64,000 bases of DNA from an uncultured Clostridium sp. (GCA_947244325.1 CAMXJY010000008.1:1-64000); one strand, 5' to 3'. Positions 46,230 through 54,546 are shown, counted from the stretch's first letter. Numbers and translations are program-made. Notes: a model not told the origin generated them from the letters alone.

Positions 46230-46862
46230 CTACCTCATATCATATTTTTTTAATTTTTCTATGTAATTTTCAATTGATTTATCATTAATGTCTTCTGGTT
46301 TTATTTTGCAAAACTGCATAATCTGTTTTTCTATTTCTAATGCACATTCTATCATTCTATTTGCTTTTTCTTCATCAGACCATACTGACATTGGTCTATC
46401 TTTATATCTTACTTTAGCATCTTCTAATCGCTCTTTTATTCCTACTACACCATCTGGTGCCACTCTTTGATCACAATAAGCACATATTTTTATTTCATAT
46501 GAATCTGAAACTAATGTCTCTTCATTTTTTCTTGACCTTTTGCCATCTAATATTTTACTTTCATATTCTGATAATCCTTCTATTTTACCTATTTCTAAGT
46601 TTGCTTCATGCTCATTCGTTCCATACTTTTCAAAGTATTTTTTTCTATTTTCAATAAATTTTGGATTGTCTGAAAAATCTTCTGGAATTTTTAAAATATT
46701 TCCCATATCATGTAAAAGGCTTACTCTTGTAATAGCTTCTTTTTCTAAGTTTCCTCCTTTCCAGTTATCTATAATTAAATTTGTACATGCTGTAACTCTT
46801 AGCATATGCATTTGTAAATTTTCAGGTATTCCGTATTTTTCATATATTTCTAAAATATTCAT
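46230..46862 (-). CDS. HD-domain hydrolase
   Basis: A 210-residue protein with HD-superfamily metal-binding residues: MHMLRVTACTNLII and VSLLHDMGNILKI (the HD pair), with a C-terminal helical part. These proteins are usually phosphohydrolases on nucleotides; the substrate cannot be told. The ATG start at 46862 is preferred over an upstream GTG four codons earlier, which overlaps the GAGGGG site. Five bases separate it from ccdA, so the two are likely co-transcribed. Confidence 0.8.
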   Translation of the reverse strand: MNILEIYEKYGIPENLQMHMLRVTACTNLIIDNWKGGNLEKEAITRVSLLHDMGNILKIPEDFSDNPKFIENRKKYFEKYGTNEHEANLEIGKIEGLSEYESKILDGKRSRKNEETLVSDSYEIKICAYCDQRVAPDGVVGIKERLEDAKVRYKDRPMSVWSDEEKANRMIECALEIEKQIMQFCKIKPEDINDKSIENYIEKLKKYDMR

Positions 46863-46934
46863 TTTACCCCTCACTTAAAATTTATAGTATGTTATATTTT
46901 GTATCTAATATAACATATAAACTGCATTTTCTCA

Positions 46935-46970
46935 AGGAAAAAAGTTCTTACATTTTTATGTAAGAACTTT
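46935..46970 (-). terminator. Intrinsic terminator near 46.95 kb
   Basis: A perfect 12-bp stem AAAGTTCTTACA/TGTAAGAACTTT (46941-46970) with a 6-nt loop, followed by TTTTTT on the minus strand. It ends the transcript of the gene at 47101. The rest of 46971-47100 is AT-rich with one weaker hairpin and no gene. Confidence 0.75.
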
Positions 46971-47100
46971 AAATTTATTTACATATTACAATTATATTTG
47001 TAAATGCTTTTTTTCTACAAATAATAAAACTTTTATTTATTATGAAATTCATAATATTATTCTATTTTTTAATGATTTATTTTATAGAAATGAAAAAAAT

Positions 47101-47757
47101 TTATCTTGCTTCAGTAGTTTTATCTTCTTTTTTTGATACTTCTTTTGGCTTTTCATCTGTTAATAACTCATTTTTTGAAGCTAATAATTCTTGTTTAGTT
47201 TTATCATCTAAATTATTTTCTAACATTAAATTACACAAAACTTCTATATTTTCTCCAAATTTATATTTATCAAATAAGTCTCTATGAAGGCCTTTTAGAG
47301 TTTTACTTGAAGCAATAAGTGTTTGTAATTCTGATAAATTATCAAAACGAACTTCTTGTCCATTTCTTTGTTGCTGTTTTAAATATAATCCAATTCCAGC
47401 CATTTTTCTTAAGGCATGATGTGAATTTTCATCATTAACTAAAGCTCTACCATTCACAGCTGCATTATATGCATCTTGGCATATACTATATATAAAATTA
47501 TTTTCTGATACATTACAATTTTCAAAATCTTTAGAACGTATACTCCACATTTCATCTAAAGTTTGAACATCTACTTCTTTCCCTTCTGATGCATATTTTG
47601 CTCCAAATAAAAACATATTTGTCATCTCATATGCATTTGGATCTTTTGCCCAATCAAATTTATCTCTATTTTCTTTTATCCAATCTAAAGTTCCTTTAGC
47701 TCTATTGTTAAAATCTTGTGCAAATATATTATCTTGAAAATTTATGCTATATTCCAT
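47101..47757 (-). CDS. Hypothetical protein, 218 aa
   Basis: Not recognised. A soluble, helical protein without signal peptide or membrane helix; it starts MEYSINFQDNIFAQDFNNRAKG and ends in a Lys/Glu-rich, probably disordered tail (about residues 195-218). Composition and codon use match the neighbours. A strong terminator follows. No partner is evident. Confidence 0.55.
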   Translation of the reverse strand: MEYSINFQDNIFAQDFNNRAKGTLDWIKENRDKFDWAKDPNAYEMTNMFLFGAKYASEGKEVDVQTLDEMWSIRSKDFENCNVSENNFIYSICQDAYNAAVNGRALVNDENSHHALRKMAGIGLYLKQQQRNGQEVRFDNLSELQTLIASSKTLKGLHRDLFDKYKFGENIEVLCNLMLENNLDDKTKQELLASKNELLTDEKPKEVSKKEDKTTEAR

Positions 47758-47863
47758 AAAAATCTCCTTTGTATCTTAAATAATATTTTTATTATTTGCA
47801 ATATTATCTAAACTTTTTCATACAATTTTTGGAATAAAATATTTTTAAATATTTTACATTTTT

Positions 47864-47915
47864 TGCTGAAAGCTTTATTTAGTATGAAAATCCAAAGCAC
47901 TTTCATACTAAATAA
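47864..47915. repeat. Multi-hairpin element, partial copy C
   Basis: GCTGAAAGCTTTATTTA (47864-47880) matches GCCGAAGGCTTTATTTA of copy A in 15 of 17 positions, then continues into a hairpin (TTATTTAGTATGAAA with TTTCATACTAAATAA, 47875-47915) that corresponds to H3. H1, H2 and H4 are not recognisable here. Confidence 0.45.
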
Positions 47916-47994
47916 CAAAAGTGGACATTATTAAAAATGCAAAATAAAAAAATGTCAATAAGTTTTTTTACTTATCAACACTCTAAATTTAATT

Positions 47995-48567
47995 TTATAA
48001 ATCTTTTATATATCTGTAAATTTCGCCCCAATTAGAAACTTCTTTTAAGTATTCTCCTTCTTCTAAATCAATACCTCTAATTCCTCTAAAATATATTGTT
48101 TTTACTTTGTTATCTGATAATTTTTTACATGTCGTAGTACTATCATCTATCATTATATCTATATTTTCTTGTTTACAAATATCTAATTTTTCGGTTTGTT
48201 TCCAATAATATTTATCAAACTTAATATTTTCTTTTTCAAGTTTATCTGTTACAATTGTTATCATTTCATCACTTTCTGTTCCTCTTGCAGAAATTATAAT
48301 TAATTCATGACCCATCTGTTTTAATTTTGATAATACATATTTAGCACCAGCCATTATACTAGATTCGCTTGAAATATTACCTAAGTTCTCAAATATAAAT
48401 TGCTTTCTTTGTTCTTCCGTCCAATCATATTTATATTGAATTCCATATTTTTCAGAAAATATTTTTCCTTTTCCACTGCATTTTTCAATATCAAATATCT
48501 CTGCATTTGCAAGCATTCCCTTTTCATAATCTAATATAACACCATCAATATCTATACCTATTTTCAA
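47995..48567 (-). CDS. HAD-type nucleotidase-like phosphatase
   Basis: HAD-superfamily hydrolase, 190 residues. Nucleophile motif IGIDIDGVILDYEKG at the N-terminus, motif II IIISARGTESD near residue 100, and a C-terminal IDIMIDDSTTTCKKL with the acidic motif. Resembles 5'(3')-deoxyribonucleotidase/YqfW-type enzymes; substrate unproven. Twelve bases downstream of the YfcE-like gene, so part of the same operon. Confidence 0.8.
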   Translation of the reverse strand: MKIGIDIDGVILDYEKGMLANAEIFDIEKCSGKGKIFSEKYGIQYKYDWTEEQRKQFIFENLGNISSESSIMAGAKYVLSKLKQMGHELIIISARGTESDEMITIVTDKLEKENIKFDKYYWKQTEKLDICKQENIDIMIDDSTTTCKKLSDNKVKTIYFRGIRGIDLEEGEYLKEVSNWGEIYRYIKDL

Positions 48568-48579
48568 ATCTATTCTCCT

Positions 48580-49116
48580 TTAAACTTCATATTCTTGAAT
48601 AATATTTCCGTCTACATCTTTTAAAACAAATTTGTTTTCATCTAAAATTAAATAACTATTTGTAGTTCCGCCTTTTGGTAATGCTATTGAACCTGGATTT
48701 GCGAATAAATAATCTCCTCTTTTTTCTATAACCCCTTGATGAATATGTCCATAAATCATTACTTCAAAATCTTCATAAGGTATATTTTCAATATTATATT
48801 TGTGTCCATGTGTGAAATAAATTTTCTTGTTGTTAATTTCCATTAATATATGGTCTTCAAATTTGAATTCAGAAATCATTTCATCAACTTCTGCATCGCA
48901 GTTTCCTCTAATAACTAATAGTTTATCTTTCATAGAATTTAAAACTTCTGATACCTTCATTGGTGCATATTCTTTTGTTAATTCATTTCTTGGTCCATGA
49001 TAATATAAATCACCTAAAACAACAACTTTATCTGGATTTTCCTTTTCTTCTATTTCTTTTATTTTTTCAGCATAATATCCTGACCCGTGTATATCTGACA
49101 CTACTAAAACTTTCAT
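48580..49116 (-). CDS. YfcE/MJ0936-type phosphodiesterase
   Basis: Small calcineurin-like metallophosphoesterase, 178 residues, with all metal ligands: VVSDIHGSG, LGDLYYHGPRN, IRGNCD, THGHKYN and YGHIHQG, then NPGSIALPKGG near the end. The YfcE group hydrolyses phosphodiesters in vitro; physiological substrate unknown. Part of an operon with the zeta-like kinase upstream and the HAD gene downstream. Confidence 0.92.
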   Translation of the reverse strand: MKVLVVSDIHGSGYYAEKIKEIEEKENPDKVVVLGDLYYHGPRNELTKEYAPMKVSEVLNSMKDKLLVIRGNCDAEVDEMISEFKFEDHILMEINNKKIYFTHGHKYNIENIPYEDFEVMIYGHIHQGVIEKRGDYLFANPGSIALPKGGTTNSYLILDENKFVLKDVDGNIIQEYEV

Positions 49117-49131
49117 ATTTTATCTCCTTTA

Positions 49132-50142
49132 TTATTTATTTTCTGGACTATCATAGTCTTCATGCTTTTTATTTAATTGTGGAAGCATACTTTTTAAATC
49201 TTCTAAAATTCCACTATATAATCCCTGTTCTTTTAAATATTCTGCATCTCTTTCAATTATTTTTAATAATTCATATATTCTAATGTTACTAATTTTAGAA
49301 TTATTCCCCATTATATTGTATATATGCTCAAAGGCAGATTTATGTTCTGGATTATTATTACTATCATATACAAGAGTATCTTCTGAAAGGTTTAACATAT
49401 CTTCTGTTCTACGATATACTCTAATAGAATCAAATAATCTATTATCTGGATGTAATTTAAAATCTTCTTCAAAAAGACGTACATTCTCACGAAACTTTTT
49501 CACAGTATCATTATGATATTCAAGAGAAGTATATCTTAATGGAGCATTTGATTTTCCCCTTGCATCTACCATATTCAAGTATCTCTCAATTGTAGAAAAA
49601 GCACTTTCATTAGTAGGAACTGCAAGTGTTACAAGCGATGTAGTATAATTTGTTTTTTCATCTTTTTTGTAACGTTCAAATATTTCTTTAATCCAATCTA
49701 AATCTCTCATTGTTCCAGTAACAATTACATTTATTCCTGGAAATTCTCTTAAAATTATTTCTTGAATAATGTAGTAAAGTTCATAAGATGTTTGGTTTGT
49801 TTTTACAGCAAATTCCTTATCTGTTATAGTATCAACAGAATTTGAAATTTCTTCATGATAATATCTAAACATGTCCATATTTAAAACTACAAATTGCTTA
49901 TCTGGATTATCAGACATAATCTTCTTTACTAAAGTATCTTTTCCTGCACCTGTTGGAGCTCCTAAAAATATCATTTCTGCATCTGGCTTTTCTTCTTGTG
50001 TATGCCTTAATTTATAGTTACTAATAATTTGTGCAATTAATCTAGCATTTGAAGAATTAAGATATTGTATATCAGGATTTATAGCTTTTTCAGTTTCAAT
50101 TATTTTTTCTACCTTTAAAGTTAATTCATCTAAATTATTCAT
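49132..50142 (-). CDS. Zeta-toxin-like kinase, 336 aa
   Basis: P-loop kinase with Walker A IFLGAPTGAGKDTLVKKI near residue 57, then FVVLNMDMFRYYHEE (substrate side) and VTGTMRDLDWIKEIF. This is the zeta-toxin/UDP-N-acetylglucosamine kinase fold. A small protein is encoded immediately upstream with an 8-bp overlap, as in epsilon-zeta type systems. The toxin role is likely but not proved; many chromosomal zeta-like proteins have other substrates. No transposon is nearby. Confidence 0.78.
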   Translation of the reverse strand: MNNLDELTLKVEKIIETEKAINPDIQYLNSSNARLIAQIISNYKLRHTQEEKPDAEMIFLGAPTGAGKDTLVKKIMSDNPDKQFVVLNMDMFRYYHEEISNSVDTITDKEFAVKTNQTSYELYYIIQEIILREFPGINVIVTGTMRDLDWIKEIFERYKKDEKTNYTTSLVTLAVPTNESAFSTIERYLNMVDARGKSNAPLRYTSLEYHNDTVKKFRENVRLFEEDFKLHPDNRLFDSIRVYRRTEDMLNLSEDTLVYDSNNNPEHKSAFEHIYNIMGNNSKISNIRIYELLKIIERDAEYLKEQGLYSGILEDLKSMLPQLNKKHEDYDSPENK

Positions 50143-50344
50143 TAATTAAATCTCCATATTTTTTAATTAAATTATCTAAATCTTCAGCAGTTCCTGTATA
50201 CAATTTTTCTCTATCTGCTAAAATTTTTTCTAGTTTTTCATTTAATTCACTATTATTTGGATCTTTTGAAATTTTGATATTTAACATAGCTATTTGGTAA
50301 TTTAATTTATCAACAATTACTGTGAATTTTATATTATTATCCAT
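50135..50344 (-). CDS. Small partner of the zeta-like kinase, 69 aa
   Basis: A 69-residue helical protein (FTVIVDKLNYQIAMLNIKIS then KLEKILADREKLYTG) overlapping the start of the zeta-like gene by 8 bases, so the two are translationally coupled. The size fits an epsilon-type antitoxin, but sequence likeness to known epsilon antitoxins is not clear to me. Candidate antitoxin by position. Confidence 0.65.
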   Translation of the reverse strand: MDNNIKFTVIVDKLNYQIAMLNIKISKDPNNSELNEKLEKILADREKLYTGTAEDLDNLIKKYGDLINE

Positions 50345-50436
50345 AATTTATCCTTTTAGTTAAATTTTGTTTATTATATCATATAGGAAAAAATAGAACA
50401 AGAGCTAATGTACCAATAGGCTTTTTGCATTTTTTT

Positions 50437-50476
50437 AAAAATAATCGTGACTTAATTTTTTAATTAAGTCACGATT
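50437..50476 (-). terminator. Intrinsic terminator after the MazG-like gene
   Basis: A perfect 14-bp stem AATCGTGACTTAAT/ATTAAGTCACGATT (50443-50476) with a 6-nt loop, only 4 bases past the stop at 50480, with a T-rich run on the minus strand. Confidence 0.85.
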
Positions 50477-50479
50477 TTG

Positions 50480-50797
50480 TTATAGTTTATCATATTTTGT
50501 ACTTACACCTTTAGCTTTATCTACTGGATATTTCTTTTTTGTTTTCTCTAATTTATTTAATATTATTTCTTCTGGATTTACCCCTAATGTTATTGAAAGT
50601 TGAAGACAATATGTAAATACATCAGCTAATTCATCATAAACATCTTGTTTATTGAAATTTTCTCCATCCCATTGGAAACACTCTAATAATTCTGCTGATT
50701 CTATTGAAATTGATTTTGCTAAATTATCTGGTGTATGAAATTTGCCCCAGTTTCTTTCTTCATTAAACTTTTTTATTTCTTCTATTAATTTATCCAT
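50480..50797 (-). CDS. MazG-like nucleotide pyrophosphohydrolase
   Basis: A 105-residue all-helical protein of the MazG/dCTPase group that removes unusual nucleoside triphosphates. Metal ligands are SISIESAELLECFQW near residue 30 (Glu-x-x-Glu) and VYDELADVFTY near 55 (Glu-x-x-Asp). Fourteen bases downstream of the lysozyme gene. Confidence 0.88.
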   Translation of the reverse strand: MDKLIEEIKKFNEERNWGKFHTPDNLAKSISIESAELLECFQWDGENFNKQDVYDELADVFTYCLQLSITLGVNPEEIILNKLEKTKKKYPVDKAKGVSTKYDKL

Positions 50798-50810
50798 TAT
50801 CTTCTCCTAT

Positions 50811-51866
50811 TTATTCATTATTTTCGATTTTTAATTTTTCACCTACATAAATTAAATTAATATCTTTTATATTATTTAATTTTGCTATATCTGATACTGT
50901 AGTTTTAAATCTTAATGCAAGCTGACTTAAAGTATCTCCTGCTTCTACTGTATATATTATATGTCCTGTAGTGTATTCTACTTCATTTTGTGAATTTCCA
51001 TTAATTGGTACTAGAACTTCTTCCCCTGGAAATATTAAATTCGGATTTTGAATCTTATTTAATATAACTAATTCTCTCACTGTTGTATTATACATACTTG
51101 CAATACCGCTAAGAGTATTACCTCTTTTAACTATGTACTCTCTATCTTGAGTAAAATTTTCACTATTCCCACTTTCTGGAATTTGAACATTATCATTTAA
51201 AAATATGTCATTTGTAAATCTATCTCTATCTACAAATCCTTGGATTCCTTCTACTTCTCCTCTACTTGTGTATTGAAATCCTTCCCAAAATTCCCAATTA
51301 GTTTGGCTTGGAACTTCAACTCCATATTCTGCAATCCAAAGTGGATATTTTTCTGCAAGTGATATACTAAAAACGTTTCGTGCATCAGATGCATTACTAT
51401 ATATTATAACTTCTTTTCCTGTTCTTTCTTTTAATCTTTCTAAAAAAGTTTCAGAGATTTGATTAATTTCTTCAATACTTAAATTTCCAAAAACTTCAAA
51501 ATCCATAGCGAGTTTGCAATCTGGAGTAGTGTTAGATATTACTGATGCAAAAAAATCTGCCTGAATAATTGCCTCTTCTTCACTTCTTGCAGTCAAAAAA
51601 TGATAAAATCCTACTTTTAGTCCATTTGCTTTTGCATTATTATAATTTATTCTAAAATACGCATCTACAATATTTGCTCCTTGACTTGATTTTATATAAA
51701 CTACATCAATTCCACTATTTTTTACTTCTCTATAATCAATATAACCTTGCCAGTTACTAACATCTATTCCCTCATATATTGTGCTACTAGATGCAACAGT
51801 AGCAAATACACTTATTGGTAGAAACGCAACTATCAAGGTTATCATTAAAATTATTTTTAGTTTCAT
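50811..51866 (-). CDS. GH25 lysozyme with two LysM domains
   Basis: Secreted cell-wall hydrolase. A signal peptide (residues 1-23, ending SVFA) is followed by a glycoside hydrolase 25 domain (about 30-220): [33 protein letters not shown], and LAMDFEVFG with the catalytic acids. Two LysM repeats (about 237-285 and 300-348, [17 protein letters not shown] and [17 protein letters not shown]) bind peptidoglycan. Length 351. It cleaves the muramyl bond; likely used in cell-wall turnover or sporulation-related lysis. Confidence 0.92.
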   Translation of the reverse strand: MKLKIILMITLIVAFLPISVFATVASSSTIYEGIDVSNWQGYIDYREVKNSGIDVVYIKSSQGANIVDAYFRINYNNAKANGLKVGFYHFLTARSEEEAIIQADFFASVISNTTPDCKLAMDFEVFGNLSIEEINQISETFLERLKERTGKEVIIYSNASDARNVFSISLAEKYPLWIAEYGVEVPSQTNWEFWEGFQYTSRGEVEGIQGFVDRDRFTNDIFLNDNVQIPESGNSENFTQDREYIVKRGNTLSGIASMYNTTVRELVILNKIQNPNLIFPGEEVLVPINGNSQNEVEYTTGHIIYTVEAGDTLSQLALRFKTTVSDIAKLNNIKDINLIYVGEKLKIENNE

Positions 51867-52000
51867 TTATATAACCTCCAATCATACTTATTTTAATAAC
51901 ACATCATATTAGATGCATTTATTTTTGAAAAGCCCTTATATATAAGAATCTTTTACCTTTTATAGTATGATTAAAAATTAATATACGAAACTTGTTTAGT

Positions 52001-52582
52001 TTAAATCTTGTTTTCTTTATACCAATTAGCAAAAGCACTCATTGAATTTGCTAATTTTGCTTCTCTTTCTTCATTTCTTTTAGCCCTTTCACTATCTGTC
52101 ATTTCTGCTAATGTTTTTGTATAATTTTCTGGTATAAATATGTACCATAAATCAGACCATTTTTTATTTGTATCATTTCCTAAAATTTCTTTTGATAAAG
52201 TTCCTTTATGTAATCCCTCAAATTGATACAATTCTTTTCCATCGTAATAAGATAGGCATTCTTTAAAAGCACACTTTCTATTTTCTTTTCCTTCCATTAA
52301 TTTCAATATTCCATTTACACCAATAGTATCTAAAGAAAAGTTAACAAAAGATTTTGGAAAACCACCAAGCTCATCAATAAAAAATCCACTATCTAAAGCT
52401 ATACAAGGTTTCTTTACAATTTCATATGCTTCTTTTACTTTTGCTTCTGATATTTTTCTTATATCTTCACTTCTTGGTTCATCTAATTCATATTCATATA
52501 TTTTAAAATTTACATCTTTTAAAGATCTTTGTGCTGATGCAATTTTTCCTTTATTATGAGTTACAAATACTATCTCTTGCAT
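52001..52582 (-). CDS. Ham1/RdgB-like NTP pyrophosphatase
   Basis: Inosine/xanthosine triphosphatase family member that removes damaged purine nucleotides. The N-terminus IVFVTHNKGKIASAQ is typical. The substrate region differs from standard RdgB: ALDSGFFIDELGGFPKSFVNFS replaces the usual SGL motif, and the C-terminal half is divergent. 193 residues. With the MazG-like protein upstream it fits a nucleotide-pool cleaning role; substrate range unsure. Confidence 0.78.
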   Translation of the reverse strand: MQEIVFVTHNKGKIASAQRSLKDVNFKIYEYELDEPRSEDIRKISEAKVKEAYEIVKKPCIALDSGFFIDELGGFPKSFVNFSLDTIGVNGILKLMEGKENRKCAFKECLSYYDGKELYQFEGLHKGTLSKEILGNDTNKKWSDLWYIFIPENYTKTLAEMTDSERAKRNEEREAKLANSMSAFANWYKENKI

Positions 52583-52625
52583 ATTTTATACCTCTTATTT
52601 TAAATATTTATTTCTATTTATGATT

Positions 52626-53354
52626 TTAATTATTTTCAATTTCTTCGTTTATATAATCAAGCATTTCCTCAAAAGTTTTAAAATTATATTTTGATATTTG
52701 ATTTATTTCTTTTCTTTCAAAATCAGAATATTCATCATATATTGTAATAACATCTATTCCAGCATTTTTAGCAGCTTCTACTCCTAAAAGAGCATCTTCA
52801 ACTATTAAACAGTCTTCTGGTTTCACATCAAAAAATTCCATTATTTTTTCATGAACTTCTGGATCTGGTTTGCTTTTAGTTACATCTTCTTTTGCAAGAA
52901 TAATTTCAAAAAAGTCATCTAAATTAGCTTTTCTAATTATATTTTTATTAACAGTTTTATAAGAATCAATATTAGCTCTATGAGTTGTTGTTCCAATTGC
53001 TAACTTAAATCCTAATTCTTTTAATTTGCATAGTACTTTTTCAGCATCTTTTTTATAGCATACGACATTTTCAATATAATCTTTTGTCATTTTATATCTT
53101 AAATTTAATATATCTTCTGCTTCCATATCTGATTTATATTTATTTTTAAGAAATCTACAATATTCTAAATATGCATCTTCACTACTAGCAAATTTTTTTA
53201 ATGTAGTATCTCTTTGAACTTGAATATTAATATCATCAATTGTTCCATCTCCGATTGCTTTTATCAATTTTTCATCTATTTCATTCCAAATACCAACAGA
53301 ATCTATTAATGTTCCATCCATATCAAATATAATTACTTTCTTGCCTTTAAACAT
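52626..53354 (-). CDS. HAD hydrolase, beta-phosphoglucomutase-like
   Basis: HAD subfamily IA hydrolase, about 242 residues. Motifs: VIIFDMDGTLIDSVG at the N-terminus, LAIGTTTHRANI near residue 125, KSKPDPEVHEKIM near 160, and CLIVEDALLGVEAAKNAG near 180. These hydrolyse small phosphorylated sugars or related compounds; substrate uncertain. Start at 53354 (MFKGKKV) is chosen because AGGAG is a few bases upstream; an earlier in-frame start would place 11 residues before the motif. Confidence 0.85.
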   Translation of the reverse strand: MFKGKKVIIFDMDGTLIDSVGIWNEIDEKLIKAIGDGTIDDINIQVQRDTTLKKFASSEDAYLEYCRFLKNKYKSDMEAEDILNLRYKMTKDYIENVVCYKKDAEKVLCKLKELGFKLAIGTTTHRANIDSYKTVNKNIIRKANLDDFFEIILAKEDVTKSKPDPEVHEKIMEFFDVKPEDCLIVEDALLGVEAAKNAGIDVITIYDEYSDFERKEINQISKYNFKTFEEMLDYINEEIENN

Positions 53355-53435
53355 TTTCTTTCTCCTATAATCCGATTTATGTATCATTTAGTTCTATATA
53401 ATTCTTCTAGTTACTATATATTCTTGATTTTACAT

Positions 53436-54062
53436 TTATTTTGTTCCGAAAATTCTATCCCCTGCATCTCCAAGACCTGGAACTATATATCCATTTTCAT
53501 TTAATTTCTCGTCTATTGCTGCACAATAGATTTGTACATCTGGATGTATTTCTTGCATTTTCTTTAATCCTTCTGGAGCTGCAATTATACATAAAAATTT
53601 TAATTTTTTAGCTCCACTTTCTTTAAGCATAGTTAACGCATCTATTCCAGAACCACCTGTTGCAAGCATAGGGTCTAATACTATTACTTCTCTTTTTTCT
53701 AAATCTTTTGGTGTTTTGTAATAATATTTTACAGGTTTTAAAGTTTCTTCATTTCTATACATTCCAATATGTCCTATTTTTGCATTTGGCATTACTCTTA
53801 TTAATCCATCAAGCATTCCTGTTCCAGCTCTTAAAATTGGTATAAATGCATATTTATCTTCATTTAATTCTTTAGCTTTCATTTTGCATATTGGAGTTTT
53901 TATTTCTATATCTTCTAACTCCGCATCTTTCATTGCTTCATAACAAAGAATTGTAGATAGTTCACTTACTATTTCTCTAAATTCTTTTGTTCCTGTTTTC
54001 TCATTTCTTAAAATTGATAATTTGTGTGAAACTAATGGATGATTTAATTCAATAACTTCCAT
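53436..54062 (-). CDS. upp: Uracil phosphoribosyltransferase
   Basis: Salvage of uracil to UMP with PRPP. The 208-residue length is typical. Visible motifs: ILRAGTGMLDGLIRVMPNAKIG, the PRPP loop VIVLDPMLATGGSGIDAL near residue 126, and the C-terminal PGLGDAGDRIFGTK. Located at the end of the nucleotide-metabolism set. The intergenic region upstream (54063-54546) holds the toxin-antitoxin locus described below. Confidence 0.96.
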   Translation of the reverse strand: MEVIELNHPLVSHKLSILRNEKTGTKEFREIVSELSTILCYEAMKDAELEDIEIKTPICKMKAKELNEDKYAFIPILRAGTGMLDGLIRVMPNAKIGHIGMYRNEETLKPVKYYYKTPKDLEKREVIVLDPMLATGGSGIDALTMLKESGAKKLKFLCIIAAPEGLKKMQEIHPDVQIYCAAIDEKLNENGYIVPGLGDAGDRIFGTK

Positions 54063-54174
54063 TTTCTATTACCCTGTATATACATACAGCCCTTTCTCAT
54101 ATATTTTTAATATATTATCACAAATTTTTCTAATATTCTACTTAATTTGCAAAAAAACTTATCAAAATACCGTA

Positions 54175-54203
54175 TTGTAAATTTACAGTATCTACTCTAT
54201 AAT
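54175..54203 (+). promoter_or_regulatory. Promoter of the small-peptide transcript
   Basis: TTGTAA (54175-54180), a 17-base spacer, TATAAT (54198-54203). Predicted start of transcription near 54210. Confidence 0.75.
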
Positions 54204-54211
54204 TAGTACAT

Positions 54212-54240
54212 CCTTTTCATAAGGAAATCTTTATGAAAGG
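54212..54240 (+). promoter_or_regulatory. 5' stem-loop covering the Shine-Dalgarno sequence
   Basis: CCTTTTCATAA (54212-54222) pairs with TTATGAAAGG (54231-54240, one bulged T) around an 8-nt loop. It covers bases 54236-54240 of the AAAGGAGG site (54236-54243) of the peptide ORF. A leader stem that hides the ribosome binding site is a known trait of Fst-type toxin mRNAs. Confidence 0.65.
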
Positions 54241-54251
54241 AGGTGTTTGAC

Positions 54252-54335
54252 TTGAATTCCGCAGATGTAATTTTTTACCTTTTAAAACTTCTTTTAGAAG
54301 AAAAAGATAAAAAAGACAACAACAATGAGAATTAG
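54252..54335 (+). CDS. Small peptide ORF, candidate type I toxin, 27 aa
   Basis: TTG start with a perfect AAAGGAGG 8 bases upstream. The peptide begins MNSADVIFYLLKLLLEEK and ends in a highly charged tail rich in Lys, Asp and Asn. A short hydrophobic/amphipathic helix plus charged tail is the general shape of Fst/TxpA-type toxins, but I recognise no family. It is transcribed from a good promoter, has a leader stem, its own terminator, and an antisense partner. The upstream in-frame GTG (54243) overlaps the ribosome binding site and is rejected. Toxicity is an inference. Confidence 0.65.
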   Translation: MNSADVIFYLLKLLLEEKDKKDNNNEN

Positions 54336-54347
54336 TTCTCAAAAAAA

Positions 54348-54378
54348 GAACTGCTACTGCCATTAGCAGTTCTTTTTT
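54348..54378 (+). terminator. Terminator of the peptide transcript
   Basis: GAACTGCTA (54348-54356) and TAGCAGTTC (54364-54372), extended by A-T pairs, with loop CTGCCAT and a T-run. The loop sequence CTGCCA is complementary to the loop of the antisense RNA terminator. Confidence 0.85.
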
Positions 54379-54420
54379 AATTGTGAAGAAAAATATATTT
54401 TATTTTATGTTATTTTCTAT

Positions 54421-54495
54421 AAAAAAAAAGAACTAAATGCTGCCACATCTAGTTCTCTATTGTGTCTTCATGAATTCCGCTGACACTTAATTTAT
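54421..54495 (-). ncRNA. Candidate antitoxin RNA, about 75 nt
   Basis: Predicted from promoter and terminator. It starts near 54495 and ends in a terminator (stem AGAACTA/TAGTTCT, 54429-54456, then a T-run at 54428-54421). Near its 5' end is a hairpin (GTGTC/GACAC, 54462-54486) whose loop holds GCGGAATTCA, complementary to the start-codon region of the peptide mRNA (TGAATTCCGC at 54253-54262; the same 10-mer occurs at 54471-54480). Its terminator loop holds TGGCAG, complementary to the loop of the toxin terminator. Confidence 0.7.
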
Positions 54496-54501
54496 AGTAT
54501 T

Positions 54502-54530
54502 ATTATACTACTTTTAATAATGTATGTCAA
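54502..54530 (-). promoter_or_regulatory. Consensus promoter of the antitoxin RNA
   Basis: On the minus strand TTGACA (54530-54525) and TATAAT (54507-54502) with exactly 17 bases between: a full match to the sigma-A consensus, stronger than the peptide promoter. Confidence 0.85.
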
Positions 54531-54546
54531 ACAAACTTTTTTATTC

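Noticed and set aside
46976..47016. Plus-strand hairpin ATTTACA/TGTAAAT followed by GC and seven Ts
   Set aside because: Looks like a terminator, but there is no plus-strand gene before it; the stem is all A-T except one pair, so chance is likely.
54233..54250. Six-codon ORF (ATG to TGA) in the toxin leader
   Set aside because: It overlaps the Shine-Dalgarno sequence of the peptide ORF and has no site of its own; only a formal ORF.
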